From NCBI RefSeq assembly GCF_022879575.1, contig NZ_CP084260.1, forward strand, positions 62,001-126,000: a stretch of DNA of 64,000 nucleotides, in the 5' to 3' direction. Of the stretch, positions 9,172 through 17,502 are shown piece by piece. Position numbers and translations under genes: made by a program. The notes beneath the pieces are model-generated. The model searched no databases. It was not told where the DNA came from and saw only the letters and a list, made by a program, of their open reading frames with translations. This stretch comes from Caballeronia sp. SL2Y3 (GTDB taxonomy: Bacteria > Pseudomonadota > Gammaproteobacteria > Burkholderiales > Burkholderiaceae). Position 1 is the first letter of the stretch. Each line of letters begins with the position of its first letter.

Positions 9172-9666
9172 CGTGTTGTTCTCTAGGATGAGGCGAGAGC
9201 GCGCGGCACTCCGGCGCTGTTGGGGGCGGATTGTATAGTAAAAGTGCAGCGGGACGCGTGCGGGAGCGCCTAGAGAAAACCACTAAGGCTTGCGGGCAGG
9301 AGGGTTCGAGGTTTGGGGCGTTGTTTAGTAAAAGGGTGGACGTGGTCGGTGAGCCACCTGCGCCTTTGTGCGTTGGCTTCGTTGCCCGGTCCGGTCGGTA
9401 TGCACGCGCTCGGCCGCCTCGCCCTCCAGTTCAGGCGGACGCGACAGCGGATGCGCCTTTGGTCCCTATAAGCCCTTGGAGAGCGACTGCTTCTGGAACG
9501 AGAACACGCGTTGGCCGTTTTCCGCATGCACGGTCGGCAGCGCGCTCAGTCGAGCGAGCGCGTGAAGCTGCCGTACGCCTTTGTAGAGCGAAGAGACGCA
9601 ATCTGGCGCTCGCTGCCGCTACGCAGCATCGGGGCGTGCTTTGCCCCCTGGCGTTCGCGCGCACGT
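9172..9666. other. long gap upstream of the lacI operon, no convincing gene
   Basis: This 495-nt stretch should hold the promoter of the reverse-strand sugar operon and the 3' end of the PIG-L gene. Read on the minus strand, CTTTTACTATACAAT at 9231-9245 offers a -10-like TATACAAT. A close second copy (CTTTTACTAAACAAC) occurs at 9320-9334 in the same orientation, both next to a CGCCCC run. These may be regulator sites or duplicated promoter elements. Open frames here have non-coding composition. Confidence 0.4.
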
Positions 9667-10449
9667 TCAGATCAGCACCACCTCATAAGGCCGCGTCAGC
9701 CGCGCAAGCACGTGCTCCGGCAGCACCGCCACCTGTCCTGTCGCCGGGTCCGGTTCCAGTTGACTGCGGAAAGCCTGCACCGCCCGCAGCTTGCGTGCGA
9801 GCGCTTTGCCGTCGAGCACGATCTTGCGGGCGCGGCTCCAGGGTACGCGAATATCGTCGGGCGACGCCCAGTCCCAGGTGCAAAGCGGCACTTCCACGAA
9901 TGGCAAGCCGAGCGCAGTGGCGGCCGAGAACGCGGCGCGCCCCACGGCCTCGTGATCCGGATGGCCGTCGTGACGCCAGGTCGCAAAGACGATGTCGTCC
10001 GGGCGCAAGTGGCTGGCAAGATAACCCGACAAGTCGGGCTCCATGTCTTGCGCGCTGCCATCTTGCAGGCCGAGCCTCGCTACCTGAACGTTTCGCAGAT
10101 GCAGCCGCTGCAACGCCGCGCGCGTTTCCATCGGGCGAACGGCGGCGAGCCGCTCCGGCGTCCATTCGGTGGAATTCGGGTGGCTTGCCGTCCCGTCCGT
10201 GACCGCGACGATCAAAAGGTGCCTGCTCGTCTCCGATAGCTGCGCGAGCAATCCACCCATGCCCAAGACTTCCGCGTCAGGATGCGGCGCGACGACTACC
10301 GCGCGTGCGCTGGGCGGAACGAGATCGCTCGGATGCACTTCCGGCAATGCGTCCAGGCGTCCCCAGCTTTGCCATGTGGATTCCGGCGTGCCTTGGGTGG
10401 AAGGCTTCTCCTGCTGCGACGGCGAAACGCGGGCTTTCAGCGTAGCCAT
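9667..10449 (-). CDS. PIG-L/LmbE-type deacetylase with altered metal motif
   Basis: Predicted 260-residue protein of the PIG-L (LmbE) family, whose members remove N-acetyl groups from sugars or sugar conjugates using zinc. The first motif is normally HPDDE; here it reads PHPDAEVLG (residues 55-63), so the second Asp, which in MshB-type enzymes binds zinc, is Ala59. The second metal motif HPDH (163-166) is intact. The first ~45 residues look disordered. The start at 10449 has an AGGAAGAA ribosome-binding site. It stands alone, without the glycosyltransferase or methyltransferase partners often found beside this family. It may be an enzyme with changed metal ligation or a non-catalytic homologue. 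Confidence 0.82.
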   Translation of the reverse strand: MATLKARVSPSQQEKPSTQGTPESTWQSWGRLDALPEVHPSDLVPPSARAVVVAPHPDAEVLGMGGLLAQLSETSRHLLIVAVTDGTASHPNSTEWTPERLAAVRPMETRAALQRLHLRNVQVARLGLQDGSAQDMEPDLSGYLASHLRPDDIVFATWRHDGHPDHEAVGRAAFSAATALGLPFVEVPLCTWDWASPDDIRVPWSRARKIVLDGKALARKLRAVQAFRSQLEPDPATGQVAVLPEHVLARLTRPYEVVLI

Positions 10450-10619
10450 GCAATGTTCTTCCTGTCCATCGCGGGGGTAGCTTCACCGAAGCCGCGGCAT
10501 GCGACGCGCGGCTCCTTGCAGCAGAAGTTCTTGGATAAGTGATGTGCTGTTCATGGCTTTCCCCGTGCTCGCCTATGCGAGTTATGACCGCAGTGTGGCA
10601 AGTCATGTACCCGATTGAC

Positions 10620-10722
10620 ACTCGGCCGAATGGCATAGGCAAGAGCGCCGGACTTCGGACATTCGACTGTCGCGTGACGCTGCCGATGAGCAGGTTGTTT
10701 GGCCTATGCCGTTTGGCCGAGT
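10620..10722. repeat. 21-bp inverted repeat with 61-nt spacer
   Basis: The left arm at 10620-10640 (ACTCGGCCGAATGGCATAGG plus C) and the reverse complement of the right arm at 10702-10722 differ at two positions of 21. The arms enclose 61 nt. There is no transposase and no obvious target-site duplication. It could be a regulatory hairpin or the remnant ends of a small non-autonomous element. Confidence 0.6.
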
Positions 10723-10753
10723 CGACGTCGAAAGACGCTTCGGCTCAAATGAC

Positions 10754-10777
10754 AAAAAGGCCGCACGAGGCGGCCTG
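10754..10777 (-). terminator. intrinsic terminator of the BASS transporter gene
   Basis: On the minus strand a GGCCGCC/TCGT/GCGGCC-type hairpin is followed by TTTTT, about 30 nt after the transporter stop codon. This is a standard Rho-independent terminator. Confidence 0.8.
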
Positions 10778-10807
10778 TTTGCGAAGCGGAGAAAGACGAT
10801 GCAGCGG

Positions 10808-11827
10808 TCAACGGCGGGCGGGTGCCCCTACGGTTTTGCCTTCCCGCGGCGGCTCGGCGGCGGTCCTGCGCGAGCCCCAGCGCTGCGCCAGTACGGCGCA
10901 GACCATCAGCTGGATCTGATGGAAGAGCATCAACGGCAGTACCACCGCACCCACCGCGTGCGAGGCGAATATGACCTTCGCCATCGGAATGCCGGACGCG
11001 AGACTCTTCTTCGAGCCGCAGAAGATGATCGTGATCTGATCCGCGCGGCTGAAGCCCAGCCGTTTCGCGCTGAACGCGGTGATGAAGAGAGCAGCCGCCA
11101 GCAGAAGAATGTTCACGACAAGCAGGCCCGCGAGCGCCGAGACAGGAATCGAATGCCAGATGCCTTCGTTCACCGCTTCGCTGAAAGCCACGTAGACGAC
11201 CAGCAGAATGGAGCCCTGATCGACGAACTTCAGCACCGGCTTGTGGCGGTCCACCCACTTGCCGATAGCCGGACGCAGCAATTGGCCCGCCACGAACGGC
11301 ACGAGCAGTTGCAGCACGATATTGCCGACGGTGTGCCAGGGCGAGCCGGTGGTCGCGCCGTGATTGCTCACCAGCAGCCCGACGAGCGCGGGCGTGATGA
11401 AAATGCCGAGCAGGCTGGAGGCCGACGCGCTGCACACGGCGGCCGGCACGTTGCCTTTGGCCATGGACGTGAACGCGATGGAAGACTGGACCGTGGACGG
11501 CAACGTGCAGAGAAACAGGATGCCGGTGTAAAGCGCCGGGGTGACGAGCGGACTCAGCAGAGGCTTCAGCGCAACGGCGAGCAGCGGAAACATCACGAAG
11601 GTACTGAGCAGCACGAGCAAGTGCAGACGCCAGTGCGTCGCCCCGGCGACGATCGCCTCGCGGGAGAGCTTCGCGCCGTGCAGGAAGAACAGCAGCCCGA
11701 TGGCGATGTCGGTGACCCAGTTGAAAGCGACCGCCGCACTGCCGCGGCACGGCAGCAAACTGGCGATGGTGACGGTGCCGATCAACGCAAGCGTGAAGTT
11801 GTCAGGAAGGAGTTTGGGCCGTGCCAT
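10808..11827 (-). CDS. BASS-type bile acid:sodium symporter family protein (YfeH-like)
   Basis: Predicted 339-residue inner membrane transporter with about ten hydrophobic segments, for example FNWVTDIAIGLLFFLHG and LLVLLSTFVMFPLLAVAL. The TLPSTVQSSIAFT stretch near residue 110 and FCGSKKSLASGIPMA near residue 270 are characteristic of the SBF-like (YfeH/PF13593-type) branch of the BASS superfamily. These transporters move organic anions with sodium; the substrate here is unknown. It has its own terminator and appears monocistronic. Confidence 0.88.
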   Translation of the reverse strand: MARPKLLPDNFTLALIGTVTIASLLPCRGSAAVAFNWVTDIAIGLLFFLHGAKLSREAIVAGATHWRLHLLVLLSTFVMFPLLAVALKPLLSPLVTPALYTGILFLCTLPSTVQSSIAFTSMAKGNVPAAVCSASASSLLGIFITPALVGLLVSNHGATTGSPWHTVGNIVLQLLVPFVAGQLLRPAIGKWVDRHKPVLKFVDQGSILLVVYVAFSEAVNEGIWHSIPVSALAGLLVVNILLLAAALFITAFSAKRLGFSRADQITIIFCGSKKSLASGIPMAKVIFASHAVGAVVLPLMLFHQIQLMVCAVLAQRWGSRRTAAEPPREGKTVGAPARR

Positions 11828-12266
11828 CTAGGAGTCTCGCACTCGGGCGCGCCGGGCCGTCCGGTCCGGATAGCGTCGCGTCAGGGAAAACCATGATTTT
11901 CGCCTGCGGTCGATTAAATTGGCAAATTCATTTCTTAGATCGATTGATTCCGCTTTCGCATGAAAGCGGGCGGAGCCGTGGCGACGTGCAGCAACTTCCA
12001 GGCCGCGCTTGCTCGTGAAAGTCGGGGTTATCGTCCTATGAATCGGCCTGCAAATAAGGACCTCGAAGCGAAAAAACTCTGACGTAACATGGTGTTACAA
12101 CCATCGCGCGGGCCTAACACTTTTTGGCTCGACGGCTTGCGCGAAGGTTAATAAATTATCGGATGCGCTGGTCGGGCGGTGCGCTCATCGTTCGAGTCGA
12201 TAGCGGTTTGCAGGCATCGATGACGGCTCGCGCCTCCGTATCGCGGCTCCGGCTGCGGTTGACCGG
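11828..12266. other. divergent promoter region between BASS gene and small exported-protein gene
   Basis: A 439-nt gap that should contain promoters for both divergent genes. It includes the perfect palindrome GTAACATGGTGTTAC and AT-rich stretches near 12144-12158 (TTAATAAATTAT). No coding frame convinces me. Confidence 0.5.
12084..12098. promoter_or_regulatory. operator-like palindrome GTAACA-TGG-TGTTAC
   Basis: Two perfect 6-bp arms around a 3-nt spacer, about 170 nt ahead of the gene at 12267. This resembles a dimeric repressor or activator site. The cognate regulator is unknown. Confidence 0.35.
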
Positions 12267-12668
12267 ATGAATTTCGTGCTGAATGCAGGCAGTTCTGACA
12301 TGGCGCCCACAGGCTTTCGCAAGACGACTCGGTTTCTCGTTTCCACCGCGCTGATCGGGGTCGCGGCGGCGGGATCGCTCGCGCTCGCGGGGCCGCGCGT
12401 CGAATGGGTGTCGTCGGCCGTATTCGAGGATTCGTCTGCGAGCCGCCAGTCTCTGCATGCCACGCCGATCGCCGCCAAGGAAGGGCTGACCCCCGTGAGC
12501 GCCGAAATGCGCCCGACGCCGCGCGGCGAACAGGCCGCGTCGTTTCGCGGCACAGGCTCCATCCGCGCCGACATCACGCGCTATAACGAAGAACGCAATG
12601 TGCCCCGTCCGCAGGGCCGCCCGTCGGACGACGGCCGCGCGCCTGCCGCGTCGAACTTCCGCAACTGA
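12267..12668 (+). CDS. small exported hypothetical protein
   Basis: Up to 133 residues. A basic start (FRKTTR) followed by the hydrophobic stretch FLVSTALIGVAAAGSLALAG looks like a signal peptide or membrane anchor. The rest is polar, Arg/Pro-rich and probably disordered. Two starts are possible, ATG at 12267 and ATG at 12300; the second places the positive residues closer to the N-terminus, as in ordinary signal peptides. No named family is recognised. The preserved reading frame and signal sequence support a real gene. Confidence 0.6.
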   Translation: MNFVLNAGSSDMAPTGFRKTTRFLVSTALIGVAAAGSLALAGPRVEWVSSAVFEDSSASRQSLHATPIAAKEGLTPVSAEMRPTPRGEQAASFRGTGSIRADITRYNEERNVPRPQGRPSDDGRAPAASNFRN

Positions 12669-13194
12669 AGCGGCCCGTCCGCCACCGCGCGTCTCTCTCG
12701 CATGCGCGGTCTGTTGTTTCGTCCTAGTTAACGAAAAACAATTGGCGCGTCCAGCCCGCATGTCACGGTGACGTAATCTCGCCACAATAACGCGTCACTT
12801 TTCCTGTCAGACGTTCCCCTCTTTTTTCCGCGCAAGGACAATGCGGCCTTCGGCTCATTGCGCGCTTCCCTTTGTTTCGAAACTCCTTTCATCGCGTCGA
12901 AAGGCGCGCCGCGCCTGCTTTGTGGTGGGCCGCATCGCGTGGCTCGCCACTGCGCGAAGCGGGCGGCGTGCGCAAAACGTTGCGTCCTCATCGACGCTCG
13001 CATGACGGAGTACTCGAAACGCTATACCCGCAATAACGATAAAGATTTTTGACCGGAGAAATGGTCCGTAAAGATGGTGCCGCTCCACACGCGATGCGTC
13101 TCGTCAGAAGCCCATTAGCCGGTCAAGACGAGGCGAGCGCCACGTTTCTCGCCCGCCACGCTTTTAATTTTCGACAAAGACAGGAGAGTTCAAG
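12669..13194. other. long leader/promoter region of the porin gene
   Basis: A 526-nt gap. It contains AT-richer stretches (12718-12742), the palindrome GTCACGGTGAC at 12762-12772 and, just before the porin start, the AGGAGAG ribosome-binding site. The length suggests a regulated promoter and possibly a long untranslated leader, as is common for porin genes. No gene is supported. Confidence 0.5.
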
Positions 13195-14298
13195 ATGCCA
13201 ACCGTCAACCGTGCGCCGCGCAACACGCTGAAAGCAGCGGTCAGGGCCACCGCAGTCGCAGCGATGATCGGCTTTTTCGCCGCCGGCGCCGCTCACGCGC
13301 AATCGAGCGTGTCGCTGTATGGCCAGGTCGACGAATGGGTCGGCGCCACCAAGTTTCCCGGCGGCCAGCGCGCGTGGAACGTCAGCGGCGGCGGCATGTC
13401 GACGTCGTACTGGGGCATGAAGGGCGCCGAAGATCTCGGCAACGGCTACAAGGCGATCTTCACGCTCGAGAGCTTCTTCCGTGCGCAGAACGGTCGATAC
13501 GGCCGCTTCGACGGCGACACCTTCTTCGCCCGCAACTCGTATGTCGGCATTCAAGGTCCGATCGGTACGTTCACCGCTGGCCGCCTGACCACGCAACTCT
13601 TCGTCTCGACGATTCTGTTCAACCCGTTCGTCGACTCGTACGTGTTCTCGCCGATGGTCGCTCACGTGTTCCTCGGTCAGGGCACGTTCCCGACGTACAC
13701 GACGGATCAGGGCGTGACGGGCGACTCCGGCTGGAACAACGCCGTGCAGTACACGACGCCTGACTTCAACGGGCTCTCGGGCAGCGCGATGTACGCGTTC
13801 GGCAACAGCGCCGGCGACAACCGCTCGAAGAAGTACAGCGCGCAGTTCCTGTACTTCCACGGCCCGTTCGCGGCGACCGGCGTTTATCAGTACGTGAACT
13901 TCAACAACACGCCGGGCGATCTGCCGACGTCCAATGCCTTCACGATCCCCGGCTTCAAGAGCCAGAGCGTCGGGCAACTGGGCGCGTCGTTCGACATGAA
14001 ATACGTTAAGTTCTTCGCGCAGTACATGTACACGAAGAACGACATCGAACCGACCTCGTTCCACGTCAACACGGGTCAGGGCGGCGTGACGGTGCCGGTC
14101 GGCCCCGGCACGGTGATGGCGTCGTACGCGTATTCGCGCAGCAACGGCGGTCTCGATCAGACGCACAAGAGCTGGGCGGTCGGCTACGACTATCCGCTCT
14201 CGAAGCGCACCGACGTGTACGCCGCGTACCTGAACGACAAGTACACCGGCATGTCCTCGGGCGATACGTTCGGCGTCGGCATCCGCGCGAAGTTCTAA
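13195..14298 (+). CDS. Gram-negative trimeric porin (OmpC-type)
   Basis: Predicted 367-residue outer membrane general-diffusion porin. The signal peptide ends near residue 36 (AAHA|QSS). The mature protein opens with SSVSLYGQVD, the first beta strand typical of beta-proteobacterial porins, continues with GMKGAEDLGNGYKAIFTLE, and ends in a C-terminal phenylalanine (GVGIRAKF), the recognition signal for BamA. Amphipathic strands alternate throughout, as in 16-strand barrels. AGGAGAG precedes the ATG, and a strong terminator lies 26 nt after the stop, so it is monocistronic. Confidence 0.96.
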   Translation: MPTVNRAPRNTLKAAVRATAVAAMIGFFAAGAAHAQSSVSLYGQVDEWVGATKFPGGQRAWNVSGGGMSTSYWGMKGAEDLGNGYKAIFTLESFFRAQNGRYGRFDGDTFFARNSYVGIQGPIGTFTAGRLTTQLFVSTILFNPFVDSYVFSPMVAHVFLGQGTFPTYTTDQGVTGDSGWNNAVQYTTPDFNGLSGSAMYAFGNSAGDNRSKKYSAQFLYFHGPFAATGVYQYVNFNNTPGDLPTSNAFTIPGFKSQSVGQLGASFDMKYVKFFAQYMYTKNDIEPTSFHVNTGQGGVTVPVGPGTVMASYAYSRSNGGLDQTHKSWAVGYDYPLSKRTDVYAAYLNDKYTGMSSGDTFGVGIRAKF

Positions 14299-14324
14299 GC
14301 GCAGCGCCAGGGCCGCAAAAGAAA

Positions 14325-14353
14325 ACACCGCGCCGAGGGCGCGGTGTTTTTTT
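14325..14353 (+). terminator. strong intrinsic terminator of the porin gene, perhaps bidirectional
   Basis: ACACCGCGCC and GGCGCGGTGT form a 10-bp stem with a GAG loop, followed by a run of T. On the minus strand the stem is followed by four T, so it may also end the convergent nitronate monooxygenase transcript. Confidence 0.9.
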
Positions 14354-14377
14354 GCAGGCCAAGTCAAACGCGGCGGA

Positions 14378-15340
14378 TCAACGAATCGCCAGCCGCCTCT
14401 TCGCCTCCTCATACTCTTCTTTCAGCCGTGCGACCAGTTCGGCGACGCTCGGCGTGTCGTGCATCAGGCCGACGCCCTGACCCGCGCCCCAGATGTCCTT
14501 CCACGCCTTGGCCTTGCTCGACCCGTCGCCGAAATTCATCGCGGTCTTGTCGGATTCGGGCAGCGCGTCCGGATCGAGCCCCGCGTTCACGATGCTCCGG
14601 CGAATGTAGTTGCCGTGCACGCCCGTGAAAAGATTCGTGTAGATGATGTCCGCCGCGGACGAATCGACGATCGCCTGCTTGTAGCTGTCGAGCGCATGCG
14701 CCTCGCGCGTGGCGATGAAGCGCGTGCCCATGTACGCGAGGTCCGCGCCCATTGCCTGCGCGGCGAGGATCGAGCCGCCGTTGGCGATGGATCCCGACAG
14801 CACGATCGGCCCGTCGAAAATGCGCCGCACTTCGCCGACGAGCGCGAATGGTGACGTGGTGCCTGCGTGCCCGCCCGCGCCCGCCGCGACGAGAATCAGC
14901 CCGTCGACGCCCGCTTCCAGCGCCTTTTGCGCGTGCCGCAGATTGATGACGTCGTGCAGCACGATGCCGCCATACGAATGCACGGCGTCGATCATCTCCT
15001 TGACCGGCGCGCGCAGGCTCGTGATGAAGATCGGCACCTTGTGCTCGACGCACACGCGCACGTCGTGTTCGAGCCGCGCGTTGGACTGATGCACGATCTG
15101 ATTCACCGCGATCGGTCCCACGACCGCATCCGGATTCGCCGCCTTATGCTCGGCGAGCGACGCCTGAATCTGCGTGAGCCATTCGTCGAGCAATTCGGCC
15201 GGCCGCGCGTTCAGCGCGGGAAACGAGCCGACGATACCCGCCTTGCATTGCGCGAGCACGAGCTCGGGGTAACTGACGATGAACATCGGCGAGCCGATGA
15301 CGGGAAGCGCGAGATTCTGCAGGACGGCGGGAAGGGCCAT
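14378..15340 (-). CDS. nitronate monooxygenase
   Basis: Predicted 320-residue FMN-dependent TIM-barrel enzyme that oxidises alkyl nitronates such as propionate 3-nitronate. Motifs include PVIGSPMFIVS at the N-terminus, the LVAAGAGGHAGTTSPFAL stretch with the conserved His near residue 180, and SGSIANGGSILAAQAMGADLAYMGTRF, cited here in part as the phosphate-binding end of the barrel. The start at 15340 has CAGGAGA; the frame extends 16 codons upstream without support. It diverges from the haloacetate dehalogenase gene, and a perfect 12-bp palindrome lies in the shared promoter region. An enoyl-ACP reductase (FabK) assignment is less likely. Confidence 0.92.
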   Translation of the reverse strand: MALPAVLQNLALPVIGSPMFIVSYPELVLAQCKAGIVGSFPALNARPAELLDEWLTQIQASLAEHKAANPDAVVGPIAVNQIVHQSNARLEHDVRVCVEHKVPIFITSLRAPVKEMIDAVHSYGGIVLHDVINLRHAQKALEAGVDGLILVAAGAGGHAGTTSPFALVGEVRRIFDGPIVLSGSIANGGSILAAQAMGADLAYMGTRFIATREAHALDSYKQAIVDSSAADIIYTNLFTGVHGNYIRRSIVNAGLDPDALPESDKTAMNFGDGSSKAKAWKDIWGAGQGVGLMHDTPSVAELVARLKEEYEEAKRRLAIR

Positions 15341-15407
15341 GAGACGAGTCTCCTGATGTGTCATCTCGTTCGACGCTAGCGTAAGCATGCCCCGAAGCGA
15401 TGATTAG

Positions 15408-15419
15408 GAACGATCGTTC
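15408..15419. promoter_or_regulatory. palindrome GAACGATCGTTC in divergent promoter region
   Basis: A perfect 12-bp palindrome between the nitronate monooxygenase and dehalogenase genes, next to a TTATAGG promoter-like stretch. This form is typical of TetR-family operators. No TetR gene is present nearby. Confidence 0.45.
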
Positions 15420-15560
15420 GATTATAGGCAGCGGGACCTTGCTGTGGATCGGGGCAAATCCGAGTGAATCCTCGGTTTTCAGGCAATTCGGGCGGTGCAG
15501 GAGTGAGCATTCGAGGCGCCACGCCTACAATTACCTGCACTCCGACAACAAGAACGCACC

Positions 15561-16448
15561 ATGTCTTTCGCAGCTTACGAGCCGTTTAGCGTCGACGCCT
15601 CGGGCGTCGCAATCGCGGGCGTGAAGGGCGGCAACGGTCCGCCGCTTCTGCTCCTGCACGGCCATCCGCAGACGCACGAGATCTGGCACAAGTGCGCCGA
15701 CGTTCTCGCGCGCCACTTCACGGTGATCGCGACGGATCTGCGCGGCTACGGCGCGTCGGCGAAACCCGAGAGCGACGACCAGCACACGCCGTATTCGAAG
15801 CGCGCGATGGCGGCCGATCAGGTCGCCGTCATGCGGCACTTCGGCTACGAGCGTTTTCTCGTATGCGCGCACGATCGCGGCGCGCGCGTCGCGCATCGCA
15901 TGGCGATGGACTTTCCCGATGCCGTCGATCGCCTGATGCTGCTCGACATCGCGCCGACGCTCGCCATGTACGAAGCGACCGACCGCGAGTTCGCGACCGC
16001 GTATTTCCACTGGTTCCTGTTGATTCAGCCGTCGCCGCTGCCGGAACTGCTGATCGGCGGCAATCCGAACGCGTATATCGACCGCGTGATGGGCAATCGT
16101 CATGCGGGCCTCGCGCCGTTTGCGCCGCATGCGTTGCAGGCGTACCGCGATGCGCTCGCGCAGCCGGGCGCGGTCTACGCGATGTGCGAGGACTATCGCG
16201 CGTCCGCGAGCATCGACCTCGAACACGATCGCGCCGATCGCGAGCGCGGGCTCAAGATCGCGTGTCCGTTGCGCGTGCTGTGGGGAGCGGAGGGCGTGAT
16301 CGAGCGATGCTTCGACGCGCTCGCCGAATGGCGGCGCGTGGCCCGCGACGTCAGCGGTCGCGCGCTGCCGTGCGGGCATTACATTCCGGAGGAGCAGCCG
16401 GATGCGTTGATCGAAGAGATGCTGGCCTTCTTCGACACCACGGCTTGA
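15561..16448 (+). CDS. haloacetate (fluoroacetate) dehalogenase, alpha/beta hydrolase
   Basis: Predicted 295-residue hydrolase that would replace the halogen of haloacetates with hydroxyl to give glycolate. The nucleophile elbow AHDRGARVAHR supplies Asp105. Asp129 and His273 (CGHYIPEE) complete the triad, and Arg106 and Arg109 are placed to bind the carboxylate. The fluoride pocket residues of fluoroacetate dehalogenases (His-Trp and Tyr) appear as His150, Trp151 and Tyr212. This full set is much more specific than generic epoxide hydrolase similarity. Real activity on fluoroacetate cannot be proved from sequence. The gene is monocistronic and diverges from nitronate monooxygenase. Confidence 0.88.
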   Translation: MSFAAYEPFSVDASGVAIAGVKGGNGPPLLLLHGHPQTHEIWHKCADVLARHFTVIATDLRGYGASAKPESDDQHTPYSKRAMAADQVAVMRHFGYERFLVCAHDRGARVAHRMAMDFPDAVDRLMLLDIAPTLAMYEATDREFATAYFHWFLLIQPSPLPELLIGGNPNAYIDRVMGNRHAGLAPFAPHALQAYRDALAQPGAVYAMCEDYRASASIDLEHDRADRERGLKIACPLRVLWGAEGVIERCFDALAEWRRVARDVSGRALPCGHYIPEEQPDALIEEMLAFFDTTA

Positions 16449-16587
16449 CGACGAAGCGTCAAGCATCTGTAGGGAAAGCACCGATGCACGGGGTATATCG
16501 TCGGGTTACGATCAATTCGACGTTGATCACGTCTATGTTCGCCGCTTGCCGTAGCTGACAAGCGGCTTTCTTTTTGCCCGCACATTT

Positions 16588-17502
16588 TCACGCGACGGCC
16601 ACCACGCCCGCGTTGACCTTCACCGCGCCCGCCTGCGCGAGTTCCCCGACGATTCTCTCCAGCAACGCGCGGCGCTCGCCCGGCGCGGCAAGCGCATTCG
16701 CGGCGGCGCGCATGGCGCGCGCCGTTGCGGTGGTCGCGAAGAGCGCGTCGAAGCTCATCGCGCGCACTTCCATCAGCTTGAAGACGATCAGCACCTTCAG
16801 CGCGTTCTTCGCGTTGCGGGCGGGATCGGCCTGCAAGTAGTCGAGCCGCGACGAGGCGACATCGAGTGCGCGCGCCACGTCCGTGAAGGGCGCGCCGTGG
16901 CCGGGAATCACGAGACCGACGTCGAGCCGCGCGATGAGATCGAGCACCGCGCGTTCTTCGGCGAAACCGCTTGCGCCTTCGAGCTCAGGAAAGATCACGC
17001 CGAAGCCGTTCTCCCACAGCGCGTCCGCGCTGATCAGCACGCGCGCGTCGGCGCAATAGAGCATCAGCGAGTGCGGGTCGTGTCCCGGCGCGCCGAGCAC
17101 GGACCATGCGAGTCCGCCGAGCGTGAGCGTCGCGCCCATCGCGATGGTGCCCGTGAAGCCGAAGCGGTCGCATCGCTGGCCGGTGGCGTTGAAGGTGAGC
17201 GCGTGCTCGTCCCATTCGCGCACGGCGTCGGCTTCGCCGGCGGGAATCAGCGTGTCGCACGCATATGTTTGCTGAAGCAGCGCGTTGCCGCCGCAATGGT
17301 CCGAATGCAGGTGCGTATTGACGATGAGATCGAGCTGGCGGCGCGGACCGAGCTTTTGCCTGACGAGCGCTAACGTTTGCGGCGCATGCGAAACGTAGCC
17401 GGTATCGACGAGCGCCGCGCCTTCGTCGCCAACGAACAGCACATTGTTCGACGAGAGCCAGCCGCGCTCGAACACGGTCATGGAGTCGGGTAGCGTGTTC
17501 AC
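16588..17502 (-). CDS. MBL-fold metallo-hydrolase
   Basis: Predicted 304-residue zinc hydrolase of the metallo-beta-lactamase fold. Motifs are THLHSDHCGG (zinc ligands), PGHDPHSLMLY, ISADALW and IPGHGAPF, in normal order, followed by a C-terminal winged-helix-like tail. It probably cleaves a thioester or ester, as in glyoxalase II-type enzymes; substrate unknown. The start is a GTG at 17502 that overlaps the stop of the upstream gene as GTGA and has AAGGAGAC as ribosome-binding site; the next ATG at 17481 lies closer to conserved sequence and remains possible. Confidence 0.87.
   Translation of the reverse strand: MNTLPDSMTVFERGWLSSNNVLFVGDEGAALVDTGYVSHAPQTLALVRQKLGPRRQLDLIVNTHLHSDHCGGNALLQQTYACDTLIPAGEADAVREWDEHALTFNATGQRCDRFGFTGTIAMGATLTLGGLAWSVLGAPGHDPHSLMLYCADARVLISADALWENGFGVIFPELEGASGFAEERAVLDLIARLDVGLVIPGHGAPFTDVARALDVASSRLDYLQADPARNAKNALKVLIVFKLMEVRAMSFDALFATTATARAMRAAANALAAPGERRALLERIVGELAQAGAVKVNAGVVAVA

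Larger units (their letters stand above)
10450..10807. other. gap between PIG-L gene and BASS transporter gene
   Basis: This 358-nt stretch shows no supportable gene. It contains a near-perfect 21-bp inverted repeat (10620-10640 and 10702-10722) and, at the right edge, the terminator of the BASS transporter gene. The PIG-L promoter presumably also lies here. Confidence 0.5.

Noticed and set aside
9455..9560. tRNA-like stretch (TGGTCCCTATAAGCCC and following)
   Set aside because: I could not fold a cloverleaf or find a TΨC-arm GTTCRANNC with a matching stem.
9231..10202. Plus-strand frame across the lacI upstream gap and the PIG-L gene
   Set aside because: Low-complexity Arg/Ala/Pro translation; no ribosome-binding site and no conserved motif.
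10706..11896. Plus-strand frame opposite the BASS transporter gene
   Set aside because: The opposite strand encodes a normal membrane transporter with a terminator; this frame is Arg/Gln/His-rich without features.
12858..13052. Small plus-strand frame upstream of the porin gene
   Set aside because: Composition is not coding-like and no ribosome-binding site precedes it; the region is better read as porin leader.
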